A DNA stretch of 64,000 nucleotides. Origin: Kordia sp. TARA_039_SRF (GTDB lineage Bacteria > Bacteroidota > Bacteroidia > Flavobacteriales > Flavobacteriaceae). Every line of letters begins with the position of its first letter. Position 1 is the stretch's first letter. This document shows, piece after piece, positions 44,978-53,037 of the stretch. The notes beneath the pieces are model-generated. The model did not search any database, had not been told where the DNA came from, and saw only the letters and a list, made by a program, of their open reading frames with translations. The stretch is from positions 1 to 64,000 of the forward strand of contig SMNH02000001.1 in NCBI GenBank assembly GCA_006383075.2, read 5' to 3'. The position numbers and the translations under genes were made by a program.

Positions 44978-46372
44978 ATGGCAAAATTAAAATTAAGAGG
45001 CAAAGACCTCATAGAGATAGGATATCCACAAAAGGGAAAAGCAATTAGCATCGCTATAGATGTCATGCTGAAAAACTTTAGACGCGAACGAAAAGACAAA
45101 GTAATACAGCGATTAAAAACGATTCTGAAAAATCCTGAAAAGTATCTAGGTGACGGAATTGTAGGGAGAATAGCAGAAGAATTGACAACTCCTGTAGAGG
45201 TGGAAGCACAACAACTAGCAACAACACGTGCACCTTTTACCATTTTTGGTGAAAACGGAATTGCAGACGAAGCAAAGCATCAGTTGTACACAGCGTTAAA
45301 ACTACCCATTGCAAAAGCTGGCGCCTTAATGCCTGACGGACATGCAGGGTACGGTTTACCAATTGGCGGTGTTTTGGCAGCAAAAGATGCGGTAATTCCG
45401 TATGGTGTTGGCGTGGATATTGGTTGCAGAATGTGTTTATCAATGTATGATATTCCTGCAAGTTACATAGACGGACATCGCGATAAGTATGTAAATATGT
45501 TACAAGAGCATACCAAATTTGGAAGTTACGAAACGCACAAGCGCATCAATGACCATGAAATTTTTGAGCGTTCGGAATTCAAAGACATTCCAACGGTAAA
45601 AAAACTGTTCAAAAAAGCGTATTCACAATTGGGTTCGTCAGGTGGTGGAAATCATTTTGTAGAATTTGGAATCGTAAAAATTTCTGATGAACACAACGAA
45701 TTCAACGTGCCTGTAGGAACATATTTGGGCATTCTGTCGCACAGCGGTTCACGTGGTTTAGGCGCGAACATTGCCAAGCATTACACAAAATTGGCAATGC
45801 AACAAACGCCGTTACCTGGAGAAGCAAAAAATTTAGCTTGGCTCGATTTGAATACGCACGACGGACAAGAATACTGGCTCGCAATGAATTTAGCGGGCGA
45901 TTACGCTTCGGCATGTCATCATGATATTCACAAGCGATTGGGAAAAGCTTTAGGTGCTAGACCAATAGCGATGGTGGAGAATCATCACAATTTCGCTTGG
46001 AAAGAAATGGTCGACGGAGAAGAATTGGTTGTACATCGAAAAGGAGCAACACCAGCACAAAAAGGAGTGTTAGGTATCATTCCAGGATCGATGACAGCAC
46101 CAGGATTTATTGTCAGAGGCACGGGAAACAAACACGCGTTGCAATCGGCTTCACACGGAGCAGGACGACAATTGTCCCGACGAAAAGCCAAACAAACCAT
46201 CACGCAAAGTGACATTAAAAAGCAATTAAAAGATTGTGGAGTTACGTTGATTGGTGGTGGCATTGACGAAGCGCCAATGGCATACAAAAACATTCACCAA
46301 GTCATGAGCAATCAAACGGAATTGGTGGAAGTTGTTGGAACCTTTACGCCAAAAATTGTGCGTATGGAATAG
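44978..46372 (+). CDS. rtcB: RtcB-family RNA ligase
   Basis: 464 residues. RtcB joins 2',3'-cyclic-phosphate or 3'-phosphate RNA ends to 5'-OH using GTP and Mn2+. Motifs: PDGHAGYGLPIGGVLA, GVGVDIGCRM (metal ligands), GSSGGGNHFVEFG, LSHSGSRGLG, MVENHHNFAWK, and SHGAGRQLSRRKA, which holds the histidine that becomes guanylylated in the family. First about 90 residues are an unusual N-terminal extension (KLRGKDLIEIGYPQKGKAI), seen in a bacterial subset of the family. Operon with the pcfJ-like gene; no archease gene in the window. Confidence 0.95.
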   Translation: MAKLKLRGKDLIEIGYPQKGKAISIAIDVMLKNFRRERKDKVIQRLKTILKNPEKYLGDGIVGRIAEELTTPVEVEAQQLATTRAPFTIFGENGIADEAKHQLYTALKLPIAKAGALMPDGHAGYGLPIGGVLAAKDAVIPYGVGVDIGCRMCLSMYDIPASYIDGHRDKYVNMLQEHTKFGSYETHKRINDHEIFERSEFKDIPTVKKLFKKAYSQLGSSGGGNHFVEFGIVKISDEHNEFNVPVGTYLGILSHSGSRGLGANIAKHYTKLAMQQTPLPGEAKNLAWLDLNTHDGQEYWLAMNLAGDYASACHHDIHKRLGKALGARPIAMVENHHNFAWKEMVDGEELVVHRKGATPAQKGVLGIIPGSMTAPGFIVRGTGNKHALQSASHGAGRQLSRRKAKQTITQSDIKKQLKDCGVTLIGGGIDEAPMAYKNIHQVMSNQTELVEVVGTFTPKIVRME

Positions 46373-46447
46373 TACACTTCGACAGGCTCAGTGTACGCTA
46401 GTTTAGTTATACTTAGCTTGTAGAAGTAGAGTTGCGTCTTCACAAAC

Positions 46448-46486
46448 ATACTAGGGAAACTGCGGTTCTCAAGGTTTCTCTAGTAT
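46448..46486 (+). other. strong RNA hairpin between rtcB and TPR gene
   Basis: Arms ATACTAGGGAAAC (46448-46460) and GTTTCTCTAGTAT (46474-46486) form 13 pairs with one G-U; loop TGCGGTTCTCAAG is 13 nt. No T-run follows, so it is not a normal terminator. Possible processing site, stabiliser, or translational control element of the TPR gene 55 bp downstream. Confidence 0.75.
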
Positions 46487-46541
46487 TTCAAAAGAAGACC
46501 TAAGGTAATTATTGAAATAATAAAAAGAAATTTTAAACAAA

Positions 46542-47102
46542 ATGGCAACATATACCAACGATATATTATTCATGCAAGCTTTGGATAGCTATTCGTATGA
46601 CTTGGAGCAATGTGTGCAAAAATTGCAATACATTTTGGGCGGAGAAGACCACGCAGGTGCGAATTATTTAATGGGAAGAATTTACCACGAGCAAATGCAC
46701 GATTACCCAAAAGCAAAAGAATATTATTTGCGTGCCTTGTGTATTGACCATGAATATGTGCAAACGTATTATTACTATCCGTTTTTATTGATTGACTTGT
46801 GCGATTATAAAGAAGCGGAACACGTGTTAGAAGTTGCTTTTTCATTACCACAAACCGACAAAGCAAGTTTGCATTATGCACAAGCATGTATTCATGAAAA
46901 ATTAACACAATTCAAACAAGCTAAAAAAAGTTTGAAAGCGTCTAAACATAAGGCTTTGAATAATAATTTTAGATACTTTATTGACGAACAATTACGACGT
47001 ATTGAAGAAAAAATAAACGTTGGAAAGCAGTCAAAAAAGAAGAAAGCTAAACGGAAAAATAAAACAACTACTAAGGTGAAATTTAATTCCATGTTAGATT
47101 GA
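46542..47102 (+). CDS. TPR-repeat protein
   Basis: 186 residues, no signal peptide. Three or four tetratricopeptide-like helical pairs (ANYLMGRIYHEQMHDYPKAK, YYYPFLLIDLCDYKEAEHVL, LHYAQACIHEKLTQFKQAKK) are followed by a strongly basic tail (KQSKKKKAKRKNKTTTKVK), suggesting RNA or ribosome contact. It follows the rtcB-like gene on the same strand behind a hairpin. Partner unknown; the basic tail fits the RNA-related neighbourhood. Confidence 0.82.
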   Translation: MATYTNDILFMQALDSYSYDLEQCVQKLQYILGGEDHAGANYLMGRIYHEQMHDYPKAKEYYLRALCIDHEYVQTYYYYPFLLIDLCDYKEAEHVLEVAFSLPQTDKASLHYAQACIHEKLTQFKQAKKSLKASKHKALNNNFRYFIDEQLRRIEEKINVGKQSKKKKAKRKNKTTTKVKFNSMLD

Positions 47103-47124
47103 TTTTCGTTTGCTGTACGAGTTT

Positions 47125-47152
47125 AGAGTCTAGAATCTAGATTCTAGACTCT
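47125..47152. terminator. perfect 28-bp palindromic terminator (bidirectional)
   Basis: A perfect palindrome with arms AGAGTCTAGAATCT / AGATTCTAGACTCT and T-run after it on the plus strand. It lies between the convergent TPR gene and a precursor peptide gene and can serve both. Confidence 0.85.
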
Positions 47153-47165
47153 TTTTGTTTCTTTT

Positions 47166-47336
47166 TTATTTCTCAGCAATCCAACAAATATCTTCTCCAA
47201 CATAAATCATTGTTGGACAAAACATGGTGATTAAAGTTACTGTAGTTGTTGGCGCAACACCGCCTGTAGCTTGCTTAGCGTTTAACCTTGAAATAGAACG
47301 CTTCTTTAAGTGCATTTTTTTGATACTTTTCTTCAT
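47166..47336 (-). CDS. class I lanthipeptide-type precursor peptide
   Basis: 56-residue peptide, too short for routine ORF lists. Leader MKKSIKKMHLKKRSISRLNA has the LKKxSIxxLN motif of Bacteroidetes class I lanthipeptide/natural-product precursors; TGG (24-26) marks a double-glycine-type cleavage point; core VAPTTTVTLITMFCPTMIY (start of it) is Thr-rich with two Cys (40, 51). Paralogue of the next peptide gene. No LanB/LanC or transporter gene is seen nearby, so modification enzymes would act in trans. Confidence 0.8.
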   Translation of the reverse strand: MKKSIKKMHLKKRSISRLNAKQATGGVAPTTTVTLITMFCPTMIYVGEDICWIAEK

Positions 47337-47473
47337 TTTATTTTTCGTTTTTGGTTAGAAATATTGCCTACATACCTGACTTAGCATCGTAAAGTATCTA
47401 AAGTATTGAGTGGCAAAATATTTTCTATAGAAAACTTTACGCAGAAAAGAAATTGATGTGACATTTTAAAACA

Positions 47474-47505
47474 TGAGGAAAGCAATAGTTGCATCACTTT
47501 CCTCA
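47474..47505 (-). terminator. intrinsic terminator of peptide gene
   Basis: Stem TGAGGAAAG / CTTTCCTCA with 14-nt loop, followed on the minus strand by TGTTTTAAAA, 11 bp after the stop of the 58-residue peptide gene. Confidence 0.7.
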
Positions 47506-47515
47506 CGATTGAAAT

Positions 47516-47692
47516 TTATTTTGCGTTAGAAAGACAAACATCTTCGCCGCCTTGCATAAAAGATTTTGCCGTAATGGTCAATAGTGAAGTTGTACCTATC
47601 GTGGTAGTGGCAATTCCACCTTTTACATTGTGCGCGTTTAATGTAGAAATTGAGCGCTTCTTTAACTGAATTTTTTTTGAACTTTTTTTCAT
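47516..47692 (-). CDS. class I lanthipeptide-type precursor peptide
   Basis: 58 residues. Leader MKKSSKKIQLKKRSISTLNA is nearly identical to that of the 47166 peptide; KGG (24-26) precedes a Thr/Ser-rich core (IATTTIGTTSLLTITAKSF) with a single Cys near the C terminus. GEDVCLSNAK resembles GEDICWIAEK of the neighbour. The strongest constraint is on the leader and the GEDxC tail, as expected for a duplicated precursor. Confidence 0.8.
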   Translation of the reverse strand: MKKSSKKIQLKKRSISTLNAHNVKGGIATTTIGTTSLLTITAKSFMQGGEDVCLSNAK

Positions 47693-47903
47693 CTGTTGAT
47701 TTTTATTTGGTTAATACATTCTCTATCTAAAAAGATTTACCTAAAATCACATCATCAGCAACAAAAAATAATACTGCTTTCTAGTTGTAAATCAAGCAGT
47801 AAGGTACTTTATTATTTTCTGAAAAGAATGACCAATTCCTGACAAAACTGCCAGCAACTCAATGAAAAAAATAGTGTTTAAAATAATGATTACAATCGAC
47901 AAA

Positions 47904-49016
47904 CTACTCTTGCCATTCTGCAATAAACAAATTGGTGTCTCTTCCACCGCCGTTATTTCGGTTGGATGAAAAAGCCAATTTCTTTCCGTCGTTTGAAAAT
48001 ACAGGAAAGGCATCAAACGTTTCTCCGTGTGTGATGCGCTCCAAGCCAGTTCCGTCAATATTAATCATGTATAAATTAAAAGGAAATCCACGCTCACTTT
48101 CATGATTGGATGAAAAGATAATTTTCTCTCCAGAAGGATGAAAAAATGGACTCCAATTGGCGTTTCCTAAGTCGGTTAACTGTCGCAAATCGCTTCCGTC
48201 TGCATTGCAAATGTACAACTCCATTTGTGTTGGTTGTACCAAACCTTCTGCCAAAAGCTCTTTATATTCTTTAATTTCTTCTTTGGTTCTCGGGCGCGAT
48301 GAACGGAAGATAATTTTAGTTCCATCTGGTGAAAAGAAAGCACCGCCGTCGTAACCCAATTCATTCGTAATTTGCTTAACGTCCGAACCGTCTAAATTCA
48401 TGGTGTACAATTCCAAATCGCCACTTCGCGTTGAGGTAAATACAATTTTATCCCCTTTTGGCGATACGGTTGGCTCTGCATCATAGCCTACTTCATTCGT
48501 CAATTGCTTTACGATATTTCCTTCCAAATCTGCCACAAAAATGTCAAACGAATCGTATACAGGCCAAATATACTTTCCGTTTTTGCGCAATGGCACATCA
48601 GGACATTTTTCATCTACCAAATGCGTTGAAGCGTAAATAATATGTTTATTATCTGGTAAAAAATACGAACATGTAGTTCGTCCTTTTCCTGTACTTACCA
48701 TGGGTGGCATGTTATCTTTAAAGGTATCGTCAATATTCATCAAAAACATTTGGTCACAAGACACATTCCATTTTGCATTGTTTGATTGAAACACCAATTG
48801 TTGGTCGTCAAAACTCCAATACGCTTCAGCATTATCGCCACCAAACGTCACCTGACGGATGTCTTTAAAATATTTTTCTTCAGGATAAATTAGAGGATTA
48901 TCAGATTTTTTTTGTGTAGTTTCTTCCGATTTATTCGTTGTAGCTGTCTTTTCTTTTGAAGCTTCTTTACAGGAAAAAACAACCAAGCATACCACTAAAA
49001 CAAAAATACGTGTCAT
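47904..49016 (-). CDS. TolB-like/PD40 beta-propeller lipoprotein
   Basis: 370 residues. Signal peptide with lipobox ending VVFSC (Cys16) and a Lys/Thr/Glu-rich linker, then a six-bladed propeller of PD40 repeats, e.g. AEPTVSPKGDKIVFTSTRSG, DGGAFFSPDGTKIIFRSSR, WSPFFHPSGEKIIFSSNHE. Family members bind peptide partners or carry substrate-recognition roles; no peptidase domain is fused here. It is divergent from the M28 peptidase gene across 43 bp, and the two may be co-regulated. Confidence 0.9.
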   Translation of the reverse strand: MTRIFVLVVCLVVFSCKEASKEKTATTNKSEETTQKKSDNPLIYPEEKYFKDIRQVTFGGDNAEAYWSFDDQQLVFQSNNAKWNVSCDQMFLMNIDDTFKDNMPPMVSTGKGRTTCSYFLPDNKHIIYASTHLVDEKCPDVPLRKNGKYIWPVYDSFDIFVADLEGNIVKQLTNEVGYDAEPTVSPKGDKIVFTSTRSGDLELYTMNLDGSDVKQITNELGYDGGAFFSPDGTKIIFRSSRPRTKEEIKEYKELLAEGLVQPTQMELYICNADGSDLRQLTDLGNANWSPFFHPSGEKIIFSSNHESERGFPFNLYMINIDGTGLERITHGETFDAFPVFSNDGKKLAFSSNRNNGGGRDTNLFIAEWQE

Positions 49017-49059
49017 AAGTACTTAATATTTTGATAATTTTGCACAAAAATAATGTCTT

Positions 49060-50304
49060 ATGTCTAACAAACCAGTATTTATAATTCTTTTTTTAGCATT
49101 TCTAATAGCTTGTAAAACAGAACGTACAATTGAAAACCGTATCAAAGAAGATATTCAGGTATTAGCAAACGATTCTTTGCAAGGAAGAGCCACAGGATCG
49201 GAAGGGGAAATTTTAGCAGCCTCGTACATCGCGAATCGATTTAAAAAATTGAACATTCAGCCAAAAGGAACAAACGAATACATTCAGGCATTTACATTTA
49301 CACCAAAAACAGATCCACACGCGGAAATCAACTACGGAGAAGGGAGTAGTGAAACTTCTATTACGGGAAGAAACGTTATCGGATTCATCGATAATAAAGC
49401 AGAAAACACCATTGTCATTGGCGCGCACTACGACCATTTGGGCATGGGACAAGATGGCTCATTGCACAGAGGCGAACCAGCAATACATAATGGCGCGGAC
49501 GACAATGCAAGCGGTGTAGCTGTGATGCTGTATTTGGCTGACAAATTACAAGAAAACAATACCAATAATAATTACCTATTCATCGCTTTTTCGGGAGAAG
49601 AAATGGGCTTGTTAGGTTCTAATTATTTTGTAAAAAATCCGACGATTGACCTTTCTAAAGTGAATTATATGGTAAATATGGACATGGTAGGTCGTTTAAA
49701 GAAAAACAAATCGTTGGCAATTTATGGAACAGGAACATCACCTATTTGGGAAGAAACGATTGCTAAGGCAAACTCACAAGAAACATTTAAACTAAAACTA
49801 GATGCTTCTGGTGTTGGTCCGTCAGATCATACGTCGTTTTATTTGCAAGACATTCCTGTGTTGCACTTGTTTACTGGACAACATGTAGATTATCACAAAC
49901 CTTCCGACGATTCTGAAAAGTTGAATTATGACGGAATGGTACAAATTGCCAATTACATTTACGATATCATTTCAGACGTCAATTCGAAAGGAAAAATTGA
50001 ATTTACCAAAACGGTCAATGAATCGGATGATACACCGCGATTTAAAGTTACGTTAGGTGTCGTTCCCGATTATTTATTTGACGGAAAAGGAATGCGTATT
50101 GATGGCGTGAGCGAAAATCGTCCTGCACAAAAAGCAGGCTTGCAAAAAGGTGATGTCGTAGTACAATTGGGCGATTTTGAAGTTACGGATATGAAAAGCT
50201 ATATGAAAGCTCTTTCAGGATTTGAAAAAGGAGATACTACAACAGTAAAAGTGGATAGAAATGGGAAAACGATAGCCGCTGAAATTATCTTTTTTAAAAA
50301 ATAA
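49060..50304 (+). CDS. M28 family zinc peptidase with PDZ domain, lipoprotein
   Basis: 414 residues. Lipobox in FLAFLIAC (Cys18). M28 aminopeptidase core: ligand motifs HYDHLGMG, ADDNASGVAVML, GEEMGLLGS, VNMDMVGR, and DHTSFYLQDIPVLHLFTG with the final zinc His in HVDYHKPSDD. A PDZ domain (about 320-410: RPAQKAGLQKGDVVVQLGDF) ends the protein. Acts in the periplasm or at the outer surface on peptides. A candidate -7 TAATTTTG lies at 49035-49042, though very close to the start codon. Confidence 0.95.
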   Translation: MSNKPVFIILFLAFLIACKTERTIENRIKEDIQVLANDSLQGRATGSEGEILAASYIANRFKKLNIQPKGTNEYIQAFTFTPKTDPHAEINYGEGSSETSITGRNVIGFIDNKAENTIVIGAHYDHLGMGQDGSLHRGEPAIHNGADDNASGVAVMLYLADKLQENNTNNNYLFIAFSGEEMGLLGSNYFVKNPTIDLSKVNYMVNMDMVGRLKKNKSLAIYGTGTSPIWEETIAKANSQETFKLKLDASGVGPSDHTSFYLQDIPVLHLFTGQHVDYHKPSDDSEKLNYDGMVQIANYIYDIISDVNSKGKIEFTKTVNESDDTPRFKVTLGVVPDYLFDGKGMRIDGVSENRPAQKAGLQKGDVVVQLGDFEVTDMKSYMKALSGFEKGDTTTVKVDRNGKTIAAEIIFFKK

Positions 50305-50384
50305 ATAAAAGTTAAAACTTTCAAAAACAATCATCCTTTTCTGTATTTTTTGTTATTTTAAAAGCTAACCAAAAATTAAATATC

Positions 50385-50630
50385 ATGAAAAAACAAATCT
50401 TACAAGTAAAAGGAGCTGTAAAACTCACGAAAAAAGAGCAGCAATTTATCAACGGAGGAAATCCAGTTGGTGTATGCGACGGGAACGGAAGTTGTCCTCC
50501 AGGATATATATGTATTGGTTATTTGTGTTACGCTGAAGGTGGCGGAAATCCAAATCCAGGAGGTGGTTGTAATGAGCCAAGACGTATATGCGAACTTCCA
50601 GAAACAGGTTGTGGCTGTGTTTATTTATAA
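50385..50630 (+). CDS. double-glycine-leader Cys-rich peptide
   Basis: 81 residues. Leader of about 25 (MKKQILQVKGAVKLTKKEQQ ... FINGG) ends in a double glycine as in bacteriocin/natural-product precursors cleaved by C39 peptidase transporters. The mature part has eight Cys (GNGSCPPGYICIGYLCY and RRICELPETGCGCVYL among them) and a Gly/Pro/Asn linker, suggesting disulfide or ring formation. No processing enzyme gene adjoins. Ends at a strong terminator. Confidence 0.8.
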   Translation: MKKQILQVKGAVKLTKKEQQFINGGNPVGVCDGNGSCPPGYICIGYLCYAEGGGNPNPGGGCNEPRRICELPETGCGCVYL

Positions 50631-50651
50631 ATCCCACTTAAAAATTATATT

Positions 50652-50677
50652 AAAGAGGCTTTGTGCCTCTTTTTTTA
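50652..50677 (+). terminator. intrinsic terminator
   Basis: Stem AAAGAGGC / GCCTCTTT, loop TTTGT, seven T. It ends the Cys-rich peptide transcript and touches the 3' end of the convergent pbpC. Confidence 0.92.
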
Positions 50678-53029
50678 TTCTTGAATCTCAATGATTCGAG
50701 TCGCTTCATTTCCCAATGCATCCACTACAGTAATTTTGTGAACTCCTGCGTTGGGTTTTACTTCCATTTCGTGAATGGTTTCGGTTTCACCTAAAAAGGT
50801 TTCATCCAAATACCAAAACACTTTAGTATCGGGAATGGAATGTGCCAATCGCAACACAACACCGTTGATGTTTCCGTCAAAATCTTTTGGGAGAAATACT
50901 TTGGTGTTCTTTTCTGGATAGATAAAATCCATCGTTTTTTGAAAAGCACTGGTGCAATCGTTTCTGAATGGAGGTAAGGTTTTATACAACGGATTTTTGT
51001 GTTGATAATAATATTCCATCAACGGCGGCAATACAAACCAACTTTTATGCACCATTTGATTCAACGGCTGACATGAAGAATTGACTTGATACTGTTCGTT
51101 AGCATCTAAATGTACCAAAATGTGATACGGACAAGGTTTTGTTTTGAGTCCGCTAATTGGAATGAATTGTTGTTGTTTTTCAACGCATAAATCTGAAGCT
51201 CTGTAACCGCTTTGCGCGCAAACGTCTACTTCTACCAATTCATCATACGGAATGTCAAACCATTCACTTTTGGGTAGCATGTCAAAAACATCAAACAGTA
51301 TTGGTGCGGCAGTCACTGTACCAATCAATCCTGGACGACCTTCGCCATCAGCATTTCCTACCCAAACGCCAACTACATAATCTTTCGTGGTGCCAATTGC
51401 CCACGCATCTCGAAAACCAAAACTAGTACCTGTTTTCCAAGCAATTTGTTTGCTGGAATCAAAAAACTCCCAATTTTCTTCGCCTTCTGGACGATTCACG
51501 TCTTTTAAAGATTCATAGGTTTTATAAATAGCGCCTGCATCAAAAATGGTTTTTTCTGCCGTAAGCGTTCCAAAATCCACAGTTGTTTCGTTCAAAAACG
51601 AAGGTTCACAAAATTCATTCGTAAAATATTGACTCGAATTTTCACCAAAATGTGTCAAGGTTGATGAAAAGCCAGCGTACGTTCTACACAAATCCCACAA
51701 GTTGCTTTCTGCGCCACCCAATATTAGAGAAAGTCCATAATGATCGGCATGTTGCGATATATCTTTTAGTTGTAATTTTTGTAAATAATAATGAAATTTT
51801 TCCAAGCCATATTGTCGCAACATACGCACCGCTGGCACATTTAACGAACGCGATAATGCACGTTTTGCAGTCACAGCGCCATCATACGTTTCTTTAAAGT
51901 TTTTTGGGTTGTAATTGCCAATTTGTGTCGGAACATCCACAACGAGTGTGTTTGGAAGTAAATCACCTGCATCAAGCATAGCGGCGTATAAAAACGGCTT
52001 CATAATGCTTCCTGTACTTCTCGGTTTGTGAATGATATTGACATCTTTTTGATGCGATTTGTCCGTCGGCGTATTGCCCACATACGCCAATACTTTTCTA
52101 GTTTTTATATCCAATACCAACACCGCAGCGTTGTAAATTTGATTTTGTTGCAACTCATTATAATGTCGGGCAACAATCGCATTGGTTTCTTGCTGTAAAA
52201 AGGAGTTTACCGAAGTTTCTACACGTTGTCCTTTGTGCGTTTCCGCAACTTTATTCAATAAATGTGTTGCTGTTTGTGGCAGTGCAAATGGTTTTTGTGG
52301 TAAGGGTTCTTCAATCGCTAATTCGTAGGTAAGTTGATCAATAATTTCTTCATCGAGTAGCTTCTTTAACAAGCGATTGCGTTTATTTTTTAAGCGAATT
52401 TGATTCTTTCCAGGATAAATTAAACTTGGCGCATTCGGTAATACAGCAAGTGTTGCGTTTTCTGCCCACGAGAGTTCTTGCGGTCTTCTTCCAAAATAAC
52501 GCCAAGCAGCAGCATCCAAACCGACCACATTTCCACCAAAAGGTGCATGTGAAGCGTATAGTTTTAAAATCTCATCTTTGGAAAGTCGAAACTCCAATCG
52601 TGTTGCTAAAACAAGTTCTATAGCTTTTTCAAAATACGTGCGTTTTTTTCCTTTTCGGGATAGGCGAATGACTTGTTGTGTGAGTGTACTTCCGCCACGT
52701 TGCACTTCGCCCGAAGTTATGTTTTGCCACAACGCTTTGGCAATAGAAACAGGATTAAATCCAGGATGACTGTAAAAATACGCGTCTTCAAACTGAATGA
52801 TACAGGTTTTAAATTTTTCAGGAACAGAATCCAATTGTGGAAAACGCCATTGTCCGTCATCGGCAATTTTTGCACCTAATAAAAGTCCTTCGCGACTCTC
52901 AATCACGGTAGATGTAGGAACATCGAACAATATTTTTGGTAGACAGAAATAGTAGGTGATTAAAAAAATTACCAGAATAACCGTCTTGATTTTATTGTTT
53001 TGAATCTTACGGATTATTCTGGTAATCAT
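50675..53029 (-). CDS. pbpC: penicillin-binding protein 1C
   Basis: 784 residues. One N-terminal membrane segment (VILVIFLITYYFCLP), then a GT51 glycosyltransferase (FEDAYFYSHPGFN, RGGSTLTQQVIRLSR), a transpeptidase domain (SxxK in STGSIMKPF, SxN in SRSLNVPA, KTGT in AWKTGTSFG) and the PbpC-specific C-terminal beta domain (NGVVLRLAHSIPDTKVFWY). It builds peptidoglycan in the periplasm. PbpC proteins usually pair with alpha-2-macroglobulin; here that gene is about 3 kb upstream in the same orientation. It follows the tandem-repeat protein gene by 8 bp. Confidence 0.96.
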   Translation of the reverse strand: MITRIIRKIQNNKIKTVILVIFLITYYFCLPKILFDVPTSTVIESREGLLLGAKIADDGQWRFPQLDSVPEKFKTCIIQFEDAYFYSHPGFNPVSIAKALWQNITSGEVQRGGSTLTQQVIRLSRKGKKRTYFEKAIELVLATRLEFRLSKDEILKLYASHAPFGGNVVGLDAAAWRYFGRRPQELSWAENATLAVLPNAPSLIYPGKNQIRLKNKRNRLLKKLLDEEIIDQLTYELAIEEPLPQKPFALPQTATHLLNKVAETHKGQRVETSVNSFLQQETNAIVARHYNELQQNQIYNAAVLVLDIKTRKVLAYVGNTPTDKSHQKDVNIIHKPRSTGSIMKPFLYAAMLDAGDLLPNTLVVDVPTQIGNYNPKNFKETYDGAVTAKRALSRSLNVPAVRMLRQYGLEKFHYYLQKLQLKDISQHADHYGLSLILGGAESNLWDLCRTYAGFSSTLTHFGENSSQYFTNEFCEPSFLNETTVDFGTLTAEKTIFDAGAIYKTYESLKDVNRPEGEENWEFFDSSKQIAWKTGTSFGFRDAWAIGTTKDYVVGVWVGNADGEGRPGLIGTVTAAPILFDVFDMLPKSEWFDIPYDELVEVDVCAQSGYRASDLCVEKQQQFIPISGLKTKPCPYHILVHLDANEQYQVNSSCQPLNQMVHKSWFVLPPLMEYYYQHKNPLYKTLPPFRNDCTSAFQKTMDFIYPEKNTKVFLPKDFDGNINGVVLRLAHSIPDTKVFWYLDETFLGETETIHEMEVKPNAGVHKITVVDALGNEATRIIEIQE

Positions 53030-53037
53030 TTTTGATT

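Noticed and set aside
46448-46486. Hairpin as a tRNA or T-arm-like structure
   Set aside because: The loop GGTTCTCAA only loosely resembles a T-loop and no acceptor or anticodon arm can be built around it.
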